A stretch of 6,510 nt of DNA from assembly GCA_018969165.1 (NCBI GenBank), contig JAGWYX010000233.1, positions 1 through 6,510 of the forward strand. Reading direction: 5' to 3'. Under the pieces are notes generated by a model. The model saw only the letters and a program-made list of their open reading frames with translations, made no database searches and was not told where the DNA came from. Source of the stretch: Verrucomicrobiota bacterium. Its GTDB lineage: Bacteria; Verrucomicrobiota; Verrucomicrobiia; Limisphaerales; JAGWYX01. Made by a program: the position numbers and the translations under genes. Positions 1-6,510 of this stretch are shown piece by piece (position 1 is the stretch's first letter; every line of letters begins with the position of its first letter).

Positions 1-2106
1 CTTGCCGCACTGGATGCAGACCTGCGAATCCCAGACCGGGATTTCGAGCGCCAAGTTCCGCTTTTCCCAGCGGGTCGTGGCGGTCGGATAGGTGCCATCG
101 GCGGGCAGGGCGCTGACGGGGAGTTCGTCTCCGCGCCCGGCGATAATCGGGCCGAGGACCTGGCGCACGAATGCCGGGGCGGCTTCCGGGACCGGCGGCC
201 GCAGGGCCTGCCGCCCGTTGCTCTGCGGGGGGATTTTGACCTCGTGGAGATGGGCCAACGCCTGGTCCACGGCCGCGAGGTTCATGTGGACGATGTCCTC
301 CCCTTTCTTGCCGTAGGTCTTGCGGACCGACGCTTTGATGGCGGCGATCGCCTCGAGTGGGGGCAACACGCCCGAGACGGAAAAGAACGCGGCCTGCATA
401 ATGGTATTGATGCGGCCGCGCATGCCGCAGTCCCGGGCCAGCTTGTGGGCGTTGATGACAAACAAGCGGATGCGCTTGTCGATGAGCTGCCGCTGGACCG
501 GCTCGGGCAGGTGCGTCCAGACGTCCTCGGGGGCGTGCGGCGAGTTCAGCAGCAGGGTGCCGCCTGGCGCCAGCGCCGCCGGCAGATCGAATTGCTCGAG
601 GAACGCCGGTTGATGGCAGCCGACGAAATTGGCCCTGGAAACCAGGTAGGTCGAGCGGATCGGGCGCGGGCCGAAGCGCAGATGGGAGATCGTCATTGCG
701 CCGGACTTCTTGGAATCATAAACGAAGTAGGCCTGGGCAAAGTGATCGGTGTTTTCGCCGATGATCTTGATGGAGTCCTTATTGGCCCCCACGGTGCCGT
801 CGGCGCCCAGCCCGAAGAACAGCGCCCGGAAGACCTCGTCGGGCTCGGTGGAGAAGGTGGAATCGACCTCGAGGCTGGTGCCGGCGAGGTCGTCGTGGAT
901 GCCGACGGTGAAATGGTTCTTGGGAGAGGGTAGGGCCAGGTTGTCGAGCACGGCCTTGACCATGGCGGGAGTGAATTCCTTCGAGGACAGTCCGTAGCGG
1001 CCGCCCACGATGCAAGGGACATGCGCCAGACGGCGCGCTTCGTCGCGGAGGGATTCGTAAACCGCGTTGACGCAATCCAGGTAGAGCGGTTCGCCGGCGC
1101 TCCCGGGTTCCTTGGTGCGATCCAGCACGGCGATGCCGCGCGTTGTGGTGGGGAGGGCGGCGACAAACCGCTGGGCGTCGAACGGCCGATAGAGTCGGAC
1201 TTTCAGCACTCCGACCTTTTGGCCCGTGGCGTTCAAGCAATCGACTGTTTCGTGCGCCGCTTCGCAGCCCGAGCCCATCAGCACGACCACGCGATCGGCG
1301 TCGGGGGCGCCGTGGTATTCGAACAGCCGGTACGGGCGTCCGGTCAGGGCAGCAAACCGGTCCATGGCCTGCTGGACCCGTTCCGGGCAAACCGCGTAAT
1401 GGGGATTGACGGTCTCGCGGGCCTGGAAATAGACATCGGGGTTCTGCGCGGTGCCACGTAAGACCGGATGATCGGGGGACAGCGCCCGCTGGCGATGTTC
1501 GCGGATGCGGTCCTCGTTGATCATCTGCCGGAGCACGTCGTCGGGGAGCAGGTCGATCTTGGAAATCTCATGCGAGGTGCGGAAGCCGTCGAAGAAATGC
1601 AGGAATGGCACCCGGGCCTCCAGGGTGGCGGCGTGGGCGATGAGGGCCAGGTCCTGCGCCTCCTGGACGGAGGCCGAGGCCAGGAGCGCGAAGCCGGTGC
1701 CCCGGGCGGCCATCACATCGCTGTGATCGCCGAAGATCGAGAGGGCTTGGGCGGCCAGGGAACGGGCGGCGATGTGGAAGACGGTGGGCGTGAGTTCGCC
1801 GGCGATCTTGTAGAGATTGGGGAGCATGAGCAGCAGGCCCTGCGAGGCGGTGAAAGTCGTGCTGAGCGAACCGGTCTGCAGGGCGCCGTGCACCGCGCCG
1901 CTGGCCCCGCCTTCGCTCTGCATTTCGACCACCGCGGGCACGGTGCCCCAGAGGTTCTTGCTGCCGGTGGCCGCCCACGCGTCGGCCCACTCGCCCATGG
2001 GCGAGGCCGGTGTGATGGGGTAAATTGCGATGACTTCGTTGAGTTTGTAGGCGATCCGCGCGACGGCTTCATTGCCGTCGATGGTCTTATAGCTTCGGGT
2101 CTTCAT
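1..2106 (-). CDS. nifJ: Pyruvate:ferredoxin/flavodoxin oxidoreductase (PFOR), N-terminal 702 codons, 3' end outside window
   Basis: The enzyme oxidises pyruvate with CoA to acetyl-CoA and CO2, using thiamine diphosphate and 4Fe-4S clusters, and reduces ferredoxin or flavodoxin in the cytoplasm. The frame is open from ATG 2106 to base 1 with no stop. Residues 29-36 read YPITPASP, the family's pyruvate-site motif. Thr32, Glu65 (in EMQSEGG) and Arg115 (in HIAARSLA) each sit one residue from Thr31, Glu64 and Arg114 of the Desulfovibrio africanus enzyme. Further family blocks are GDHSDVMAARGTGFALL, FFDGFRTSHE and, in the gamma-type domain near residue 436, GADGTVGANKDSIKIIG. The last visible residues, CIQCGK with Cys697 and Cys700, open the ferredoxin-like cluster domain. 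The TPP domain, roughly 500 residues in single-chain PFORs, should lie beyond base 1. The start matches the usual N-terminus (KTIDGNEAVARIAYKLNEV) and overlaps hypC by 20 bases. I see no clear Shine-Dalgarno, so coupling to hypC is likely. No frameshift is visible. Confidence 0.97.
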   Translation of the reverse strand, partial: MKTRSYKTIDGNEAVARIAYKLNEVIAIYPITPASPMGEWADAWAATGSKNLWGTVPAVVEMQSEGGASGAVHGALQTGSLSTTFTASQGLLLMLPNLYKIAGELTPTVFHIAARSLAAQALSIFGDHSDVMAARGTGFALLASASVQEAQDLALIAHAATLEARVPFLHFFDGFRTSHEISKIDLLPDDVLRQMINEDRIREHRQRALSPDHPVLRGTAQNPDVYFQARETVNPHYAVCPERVQQAMDRFAALTGRPYRLFEYHGAPDADRVVVLMGSGCEAAHETVDCLNATGQKVGVLKVRLYRPFDAQRFVAALPTTTRGIAVLDRTKEPGSAGEPLYLDCVNAVYESLRDEARRLAHVPCIVGGRYGLSSKEFTPAMVKAVLDNLALPSPKNHFTVGIHDDLAGTSLEVDSTFSTEPDEVFRALFFGLGADGTVGANKDSIKIIGENTDHFAQAYFVYDSKKSGAMTISHLRFGPRPIRSTYLVSRANFVGCHQPAFLEQFDLPAALAPGGTLLLNSPHAPEDVWTHLPEPVQRQLIDKRIRLFVINAHKLARDCGMRGRINTIMQAAFFSVSGVLPPLEAIAAIKASVRKTYGKKGEDIVHMNLAAVDQALAHLHEVKIPPQSNGRQALRPPVPEAAPAFVRQVLGPIIAGRGDELPVSALPADGTYPTATTRWEKRNLALEIPVWDSQVCIQCGK

Positions 2107-2347
2107 GTTGGGAATGGGCCGCGGACTCCAGTTGCTCCAGGCAATGGAACACGCGGTTCGCCTCGTTTTCGTCGAGAGTGCTGATGGCCACGCCGACATG
2201 CACGATCACGTAATCGCCGGGGCGTGCCTCCGGAACACAAGCGAGATTGACCACCTTGAGCAGCCCGCCGAAGCTGACCTGGGCGGCGCGGGAGAGCGGG
2301 TCGTCGCCGATCACGCGCAGTATCTTTCCTGGCACGGCAAGGCACAT
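2087..2347 (-). CDS. hypC: [NiFe]-hydrogenase maturation chaperone HypC (HypC/HybG/HupF family), 86 aa
   Basis: HypC is a small cytoplasmic chaperone. With HypD it carries the Fe(CN)2CO unit during assembly and delivers it to the precursor of the hydrogenase large subunit. The protein begins MCLAVPGKILRV, the family signature. Cys2, which becomes functional once Met1 is removed, is present, as is the conserved His in YVIVHVGVAIS (His50). The length of 86 residues is normal for the family. The frame stays open upstream to another ATG at 2482, but only the start at 2347 places the essential Cys at position 2, so the longer version is rejected. The hypF stop is 4 bases upstream, and the last 20 bases overlap the nifJ start. 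The usual partner hypD does not follow. No strong Shine-Dalgarno is visible, so translation probably depends on ribosomes finishing hypF. Confidence 0.96.
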   Translation of the reverse strand: MCLAVPGKILRVIGDDPLSRAAQVSFGGLLKVVNLACVPEARPGDYVIVHVGVAISTLDENEANRVFHCLEQLESAAHSQHEDPKL

Positions 2348-2351
2348 AAGA

Positions 2352-4826
2352 TCAGGGATGCCTGGGTCTTGGACCTTGGCTGGCGCGCCGGGCGCGGGCG
2401 GCGGCGATGGCCTGGCCCAGGGCGAGGCCACCGTCGTTGGGCGGGACGCGTTGGTGCCAGTAGGCATGAAATCCGGCGGCACGCAGCAACTGGACGGCGC
2501 GCTCGGTGAGCAGCCGGTTCTGGAAACAGCCGCCGCTGAGGACCACGCGGTTCTCGCCCACGTGTTGGGCGACCGCGACGATGGCCTCGGCCAGGGCGTT
2601 GTGGAATTTCACGGTGATTTCCCAGGCCGGCAGCCCGGCGAGCGTATCGTGAATCAGCGCCTCGATCATCGGCGCCCAGTCCACGACCATGACCTCGCTC
2701 GCCGGCTGTGCGTCGGCCGGGGGCGCCGTGGTCGAGTAGCGCATGCGGTAGGTCTCGTCGGTCTCGATCGCGTCCACGGCGAACTCCAGGTCCATCGCCG
2801 CCTGGCCTTCGAATTGGACGCGCTGCCGCAGATCGACCAGCGAGGCGACGGCGTCAAACAGCCGCCCGGCACTCGAGGTGAGCGGTCCGTTGAGGCGCTG
2901 GGCGAGCACGTGCTTGAGAGTGGCGATTTCCTTGGCGGTGAAGGCGCGGAGCGGGGCCAGCTCTCGCATCGCGAAGGCCGCGTCGCCAAACAATTCGTAG
3001 AGCAACCCCAGGGCGGCGCGGCGCGGTTCATAAACGGCGCTCTCGCCGCCGGGCAACGGAAACGTCCGCAATCGTCCGACGCGCTGCCAGCTCTGCGGCT
3101 GGATCCGGATGAACTCGCCGCCCCACATCGTGCCGTCGGCGCCAAAGCCGGTGCCGTCCCAGGCCACGCCCAGCAGCGTGCCGTCCAGCCCATGCTCGGC
3201 CATGCACGACAGCACGTGGGCGTAATGATGCTGGACATGGAGACGCGTCAGGCCGGTGGCGTGGGCAAACTGCGTCGAGTGGTAATCCGGATGCGCGTCC
3301 GCGGCGATCAGGGTGGGACGGACGCCGCAGAAGTGCTGGAGGTCACCGGCGGCGCGTCGGAAGACCGCGCAGGCCCGGGCGCTATCGAGGTCGCCGATAT
3401 GTGGGCTGAGAAACACCTGCCGGTCCACCGCCAAGGCCAGGGTGCTCTTGGCCTGCGCCCCGACGGCGAGAATCGGCGCGCCAACGGTCGCTGCGGCAAC
3501 CCGGTTGACCAGGCGCAAGCCTGGCTCGGCCGGCTGCTGGTCAAGCGCATCGCCGAGCGCGATGGGTAGCGGCGCGTAGCCGCGCGCCCGACGCAGCACC
3601 TGCTGGTGCCCGGCAACGACCTGCACGACCGAATCGTCCAACGGCCGGACGATCGGCCGATCATGCACCAGGAACAGCTCAGCGATGTCTCCCAGCCGCT
3701 CCAGCGCCTCGCGTTCATCGGTGCAGATCGGTTCGTCGGCCCGGTTGCCGCTGGTGGCAACCACCGGACTTCCCACCTGGGCCAGGAGGAGATGGTGCAG
3801 CGGCGTGTACGCGAGCATAATCCCCAGGCGCGGATTTCCCGGCGCGACCAGCGAAGCGATCGCCCATCCCGGGTGGCCGGCGTTGGGCCCGGCGCGGCGC
3901 CGGAGCAGGACAATGGGTGCGGCCGCCGACTGCAGCAACCGGTCTTCCAATGGCTGGACCTGACACGCGGCCTGGATCATGGCTGGGGTCGCGCACATCA
4001 AGGCGAACGGTTTGGCGTCGCGGTGCTTGAGGCGGCGCAGGCGGCGGATCACCCGGTCCTCGCCCGCCGCGGCCATCAGGTGAAAGCCGCCCAGACCCTT
4101 GACGGCCACGATGGCCCCCTGGCGGACCGCCGTTGCCGTGTCTGTCAACGCTCGCGACCCCGATCCGAGCCGGCGGCCCGTGCGGTCCCAGAGCTCGACG
4201 TGCGGCCCGCAGACCGGGCAGGCGTTGGGTTGCGCGTGGAAGCGGCGGTCGGTCGGACAATCATATTCGGCCTGGCATTGTTCGCACATGGTGAACCGGG
4301 CCATGGCGGTATTGGGTCGATCGTACGGCAGGGAGTAGAGGATGCTGAAGCGCGGGCCGCACTGGGTGCAGTTGGTGAAGGGATACCCGTAACGGCGGTT
4401 GTGCGGATCGAAGATGTCCGCCCGGCATTCCGGGCAAGTCGCCAGGTCGGGCATGACCAGGGTCGAGGGATTGGCACTGCCGTCGCTGGGACGGATGGCA
4501 AAGCCGGCGTAACCGACGACCGCCGCGAAGGTGGTTCGCATCCCCCGGATGAGGGTGTGTGCCGGTTTTTCGACTTCGAGCCGGCGGATAAACTGGCGCA
4601 CCCGGTTTCGGGCGCCTTCAATCTCGATCCGCACGCCACCCGAGAAGTTATTGACCCAGCCGCGCAGGCCCAGGCCGGTGGCCAGGCGAAAAACGAACGG
4701 GCGAAAGCCGACTCCCTGCACCGCGCCGCTCAGGACCAAGCAGGCCCGGGTCTCCTGCCGGTCGGCCTGGGCCGGGGCCCGGTCGGTGTTGGAGGTCCTT
4801 TGAGCTTCCGCTGCGGTCGCGATCAC
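2352..4826 (-). CDS. hypF: Carbamoyltransferase HypF, [NiFe]-hydrogenase maturation
   Basis: HypF uses carbamoyl phosphate and ATP to make carbamoyl-adenylate and transfers the carbamoyl group to the C-terminal Cys of HypE, the first step toward the cyanide ligands of [NiFe]-hydrogenase. All family domains are present (residues from GTG 4826). An acylphosphatase domain spans about 27-115, with GAVQGVGFRPFV and GWVNNFSGG; Arg42 and Asn60 are the likely catalytic pair. Eight zinc-finger Cys lie at 131, 134, 153, 156, 181, 184, 203 and 206, spaced CX2CX18CX2CX24CX2CX18CX2C as the family requires. A YrdC/Sua5-like domain spans about 222-412 (KGLGGFHLM, KHRDAKPFALM, TSGNRADEPI). A Kae1-like domain runs from about 450 to the end, with QHHYAH (His533, 534, 537), AWDGTGFG, VVLSGGCFQN and NDGGLALGQA. 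The GTG start is preferred because it overlaps the upstream stop as GTGA; ATG 4847 would give 831 instead of 824 residues. Both exceed the roughly 750 residues of E. coli HypF. Confidence 0.96.
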   Translation of the reverse strand: MIATAAEAQRTSNTDRAPAQADRQETRACLVLSGAVQGVGFRPFVFRLATGLGLRGWVNNFSGGVRIEIEGARNRVRQFIRRLEVEKPAHTLIRGMRTTFAAVVGYAGFAIRPSDGSANPSTLVMPDLATCPECRADIFDPHNRRYGYPFTNCTQCGPRFSILYSLPYDRPNTAMARFTMCEQCQAEYDCPTDRRFHAQPNACPVCGPHVELWDRTGRRLGSGSRALTDTATAVRQGAIVAVKGLGGFHLMAAAGEDRVIRRLRRLKHRDAKPFALMCATPAMIQAACQVQPLEDRLLQSAAAPIVLLRRRAGPNAGHPGWAIASLVAPGNPRLGIMLAYTPLHHLLLAQVGSPVVATSGNRADEPICTDEREALERLGDIAELFLVHDRPIVRPLDDSVVQVVAGHQQVLRRARGYAPLPIALGDALDQQPAEPGLRLVNRVAAATVGAPILAVGAQAKSTLALAVDRQVFLSPHIGDLDSARACAVFRRAAGDLQHFCGVRPTLIAADAHPDYHSTQFAHATGLTRLHVQHHYAHVLSCMAEHGLDGTLLGVAWDGTGFGADGTMWGGEFIRIQPQSWQRVGRLRTFPLPGGESAVYEPRRAALGLLYELFGDAAFAMRELAPLRAFTAKEIATLKHVLAQRLNGPLTSSAGRLFDAVASLVDLRQRVQFEGQAAMDLEFAVDAIETDETYRMRYSTTAPPADAQPASEVMVVDWAPMIEALIHDTLAGLPAWEITVKFHNALAEAIVAVAQHVGENRVVLSGGCFQNRLLTERAVQLLRAAGFHAYWHQRVPPNDGGLALGQAIAAARARRASQGPRPRHP

Positions 4827-6510
4827 AAGACCAGTTCCGCTTTCCATTCGCCGTCGGCCGGCAGGTGCTGGAGGGTGAAGCCGAGTTTCTTGCACACGTG
4901 CAGCATCTCGGCATTGATCGGGAGCACGCGCGCCGTCAGGCGCCGCAGTTGCTCGGCCTTGGCCACCTGGATCAGGAGTTTGAGTAATTCGGTTCCCAAG
5001 CCCCGGTGCTGCCACTGGTCGCTGACCACAATGGCAAACTCGGCCTCATTCCGGCCGTGGACCTTGCTGAGGCGCCCGACCCCGAGGATTTCGTGTTTGG
5101 CGGTTTTGGGGTTCTGGCGGTCGGCGACCAGGGCGATCTCGCGGTCGTAATCGTTGAAACAGATGCGGGTCAGGCGTTCGTGGGAAATCCGTTGCCCCAG
5201 TTTGAGGATGCTGAAGTAGCGGTAGTACACGCTCCGCTCCGACAGCGTCTGGTGAAACTCGACCATCAACGGCTCGTCTTCGGGACGGATGGGGCGGATG
5301 GTGACCGCGATGTTGTCTTTGAACTTCCAGCGGCTGATGTATGGCGTCGGGTAGGGCCGGATGGCCAGCTTCGGCAATTGGTCTTCGCGGATCTCCGGGC
5401 CGTGCACCACCACCCGGGCGTCCAGGGCCACGATGCGGTCCGGCGAAGCCAGCAGCGGGTTGATGTCGATCTCGCGGATCCAGCGTTGCTCGACCACCAG
5501 GTGGCTGAAGCGGACCAGCAACTGTTCGAGGCATTCCAGGTCCACCGCGCGCCGTCCGCGGACGCCCTTCAATGCGGTGTAAACGCGTGTGCGTTCCATC
5601 ATGCGTCGCGCCAGGGTCGCGTTCAGCGGCGGCAACGCCAGGGCGCGATCCTTGTAAACCTCGACCAATTGCCCGCCGGAGCCGAAGAGCAACACCGGGC
5701 CGAACTGGGGGTCCAGGCTGCTGCCCAAGATAATCTCGTAGCCCTCCTGCCGGATCATCGGTTGGACCGTGACCCCCTGGAAATGACGGGCGCCCGCCTT
5801 GGATTTGACGGCGGTCTGGATCGCCCGGTAGGCCCGACGCACGGCGGTCGCCCCGCGCAAATCCAATTGGACGCCGCCGACGTCGGTCTTGTGAGTGATC
5901 GTCTCGGAGTGGAGCTTGAGGACCACGGGGCAATCGAGCTTGGCGGCGAGTTTCACCGCCTGCGCCTCCGAGGTGGCGACGTGGGTCTCGACGGTCGGGA
6001 TGCCGTAGGCGGCCAGGACTTGCTTGGACTCGTGCTCGGTCAGCACCGGGCGCCCGACGTGACGCGCGTGGTCCACGATGGCCGCGACTTGAGTTCGGTG
6101 GAGGGTGTTTTCCTCCGAATTGGCCGCGGGGGACGGCGTCTCGTAGAGGCTTCGCAAATTATCGCTGTAGCGCCACATGTATTGGAAGGCGCGCGCAGCG
6201 CGGTCCGGATACGCGAAGGTCGGGATGTCAGCGCAGTTGAGAATCCACTCGCCGGCGTCCACGTCCGTGCCGCCCATCCAACTGGCCAGGATCGGCTTGC
6301 CCTCCAGGTGTGCGAACGGTTTCAACTGCTCGGCCGTGCCGGTCGGTTCGGTCATCGCCTGCGGGGTCAGGATGACCAGCAAGCCGTCGCTGTTGGGATC
6401 CTTGGCGGCGATCTCGACGGCCTTGGCGTAGCGGTCCGGGCCGGCATCGCCGAGGATGTCCACGGGGTTGTTGTGGCTCCAGTGTGGCGGCAGCAGTTGG
6501 TTGAAGGCCT
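4823..6510 (-). CDS. NDP-forming acyl-CoA synthetase fused to a C-terminal GNAT acetyltransferase (Pat/PatZ-like), 5' end outside window
   Basis: The C-terminal 561 residues are visible; related fusions are near 900 residues, so the CoA-binding N-terminal domain should lie beyond base 6510. The open frame already reads LPPHWSHNNPVDILGDAG at the edge, so the GTG at 6463 is internal. Visible residues 1 to about 125 belong to the succinyl-CoA-ligase-like region. About 155-385 form an ATP-grasp_5 domain with HKTDVGGV (206-213), DPQFGPVLLFGSGG (266-279) and EIDINPLL (346-353). About 400-550 form a GNAT domain opening IRPIRPEDEPLM, with acetyl-CoA loop QHRGLG (500-505) and LPINAEMLHVCKKLGF near the end. 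This order matches E. coli PatZ (YfiQ), an acetyl-CoA-responsive lysine acetyltransferase. The synthetase half may instead be an active ADP-forming enzyme making acetate and ATP; the phosphorylated His of the alpha-like part is not visible. The stop overlaps the preferred hypF start. Substrate and main role are undecided, so no gene symbol is given. Confidence 0.93.
   Translation of the reverse strand, partial: AFNQLLPPHWSHNNPVDILGDAGPDRYAKAVEIAAKDPNSDGLLVILTPQAMTEPTGTAEQLKPFAHLEGKPILASWMGGTDVDAGEWILNCADIPTFAYPDRAARAFQYMWRYSDNLRSLYETPSPAANSEENTLHRTQVAAIVDHARHVGRPVLTEHESKQVLAAYGIPTVETHVATSEAQAVKLAAKLDCPVVLKLHSETITHKTDVGGVQLDLRGATAVRRAYRAIQTAVKSKAGARHFQGVTVQPMIRQEGYEIILGSSLDPQFGPVLLFGSGGQLVEVYKDRALALPPLNATLARRMMERTRVYTALKGVRGRRAVDLECLEQLLVRFSHLVVEQRWIREIDINPLLASPDRIVALDARVVVHGPEIREDQLPKLAIRPYPTPYISRWKFKDNIAVTIRPIRPEDEPLMVEFHQTLSERSVYYRYFSILKLGQRISHERLTRICFNDYDREIALVADRQNPKTAKHEILGVGRLSKVHGRNEAEFAIVVSDQWQHRGLGTELLKLLIQVAKAEQLRRLTARVLPINAEMLHVCKKLGFTLQHLPADGEWKAELVL
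4835..4838 (-). promoter_or_regulatory. Weak candidate ribosome binding site for hypF GTG start
   Basis: On the minus strand GGAA lies 8 bases before GTG 4826, inside the last codons of the synthetase-GNAT gene. The alternative ATG at 4847 is preceded by CCGGCCGACGGCGA, which has no purine-rich site at a useful distance. This, with the GTGA overlap at 4826-4823, favours GTG. The match is only four bases in a GC-rich coding stretch, so it is weak evidence. Confidence 0.3.

Noticed and set aside
244..933. Open frames of about 230 codons on the plus strand, here and at 1468-2184
   Set aside because: Both are antisense to nifJ, whose frame is well conserved throughout. Their sequences look like mirrored codon use, not a protein family.
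693..1390. Minus-strand open frames of 157 and 203 codons in other frames
   Set aside because: They overlap the nifJ frame fully and read as Arg/Pro/Ser-rich out-of-frame translations.
2087..2482. Longer hypC from ATG 2482 (131 residues)
   Set aside because: It would bury the essential Cys2 of MCLAVPG and overlap hypF by 131 bases with Pro/Ala-rich sequence that is not part of the family.
2247..3569. Open frame of 440 codons on the plus strand
   Set aside because: It is antisense to hypF and hypC, low in complexity, and shows no family motif; explained by GC-driven scarcity of stop codons.
4202..4436. Cluster of CxxC pairs that could suggest a separate zinc-ribbon or ferredoxin gene
   Set aside because: The spacing exactly matches the built-in HypF zinc-finger pattern and lies in the hypF frame.
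4848..5015. Longer hypF from position 5015 (887 residues)
   Set aside because: The extra N-terminal residues are the out-of-frame shadow of the GNAT domain and resemble no part of HypF.
3606..5150. Open frame of 514 codons on the plus strand, opposite hypF and the end of the synthetase-GNAT gene
   Set aside because: It lies antisense to two clearly conserved proteins and crosses their junction. Its translation is rich in Arg, Gly and Ala with no recognisable domain. High GC at third codon positions readily opens such antisense frames.
4823..6463. GTG 6463 as the true start of the synthetase-GNAT gene
   Set aside because: The frame continues upstream to the window edge with conserved family sequence (LPPHWSHNNP directly before it), so this GTG is an internal Val codon.

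Overview
The window is GC-rich and almost wholly coding. It holds four genes, all on the minus strand, in one compact array that reads from the right edge to the left edge. In transcription order they are: the C-terminal part of a large NDP-forming acyl-CoA synthetase fused to a GNAT acetyltransferase (5' end beyond base 6510); hypF; hypC; and the first 702 codons of a pyruvate:ferredoxin/flavodoxin oxidoreductase, nifJ (3' end beyond base 1).

The junctions are very tight. The synthetase stop overlaps the preferred hypF start in a GTGA, hypF and hypC are 4 bases apart, and hypC overlaps nifJ by 20 bases. No gap is long enough for an internal promoter or terminator, so the four genes are probably one operon with translational coupling. 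Its promoter and terminator lie outside the window. I saw no RNA gene, mobile element, CRISPR array or notable repeat.

The gene content suggests a bacterium with anaerobic or facultative metabolism and at least one [NiFe]-hydrogenase. HypF and HypC act only in building the Fe(CN)2CO centre of that enzyme class. NifJ oxidises pyruvate to acetyl-CoA and CO2 and passes electrons to ferredoxin or flavodoxin. An ADP-forming acetyl-CoA synthetase could turn acetyl-CoA into acetate plus ATP, and a hydrogenase could remove the electrons as H2. Together this would make a plausible fermentative set (pyruvate to acetate, CO2, H2 and ATP), but that is inference from gene content. Alternatively, the synthetase-GNAT fusion may act mainly as a Pat/PatZ-type protein lysine acetyltransferase that responds to acetyl-CoA. 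The taxon cannot be fixed from this sequence. High GC and the gene mix fit many groups, for example Verrucomicrobiota, Planctomycetota or Pseudomonadota.

All four proteins belong to known families, and I see no wholly new system. The points worth a second look are the placing of nifJ directly after hypC where hypD and hypE often sit, and the apparently intact ATP-grasp motifs in the Pat-like fusion.
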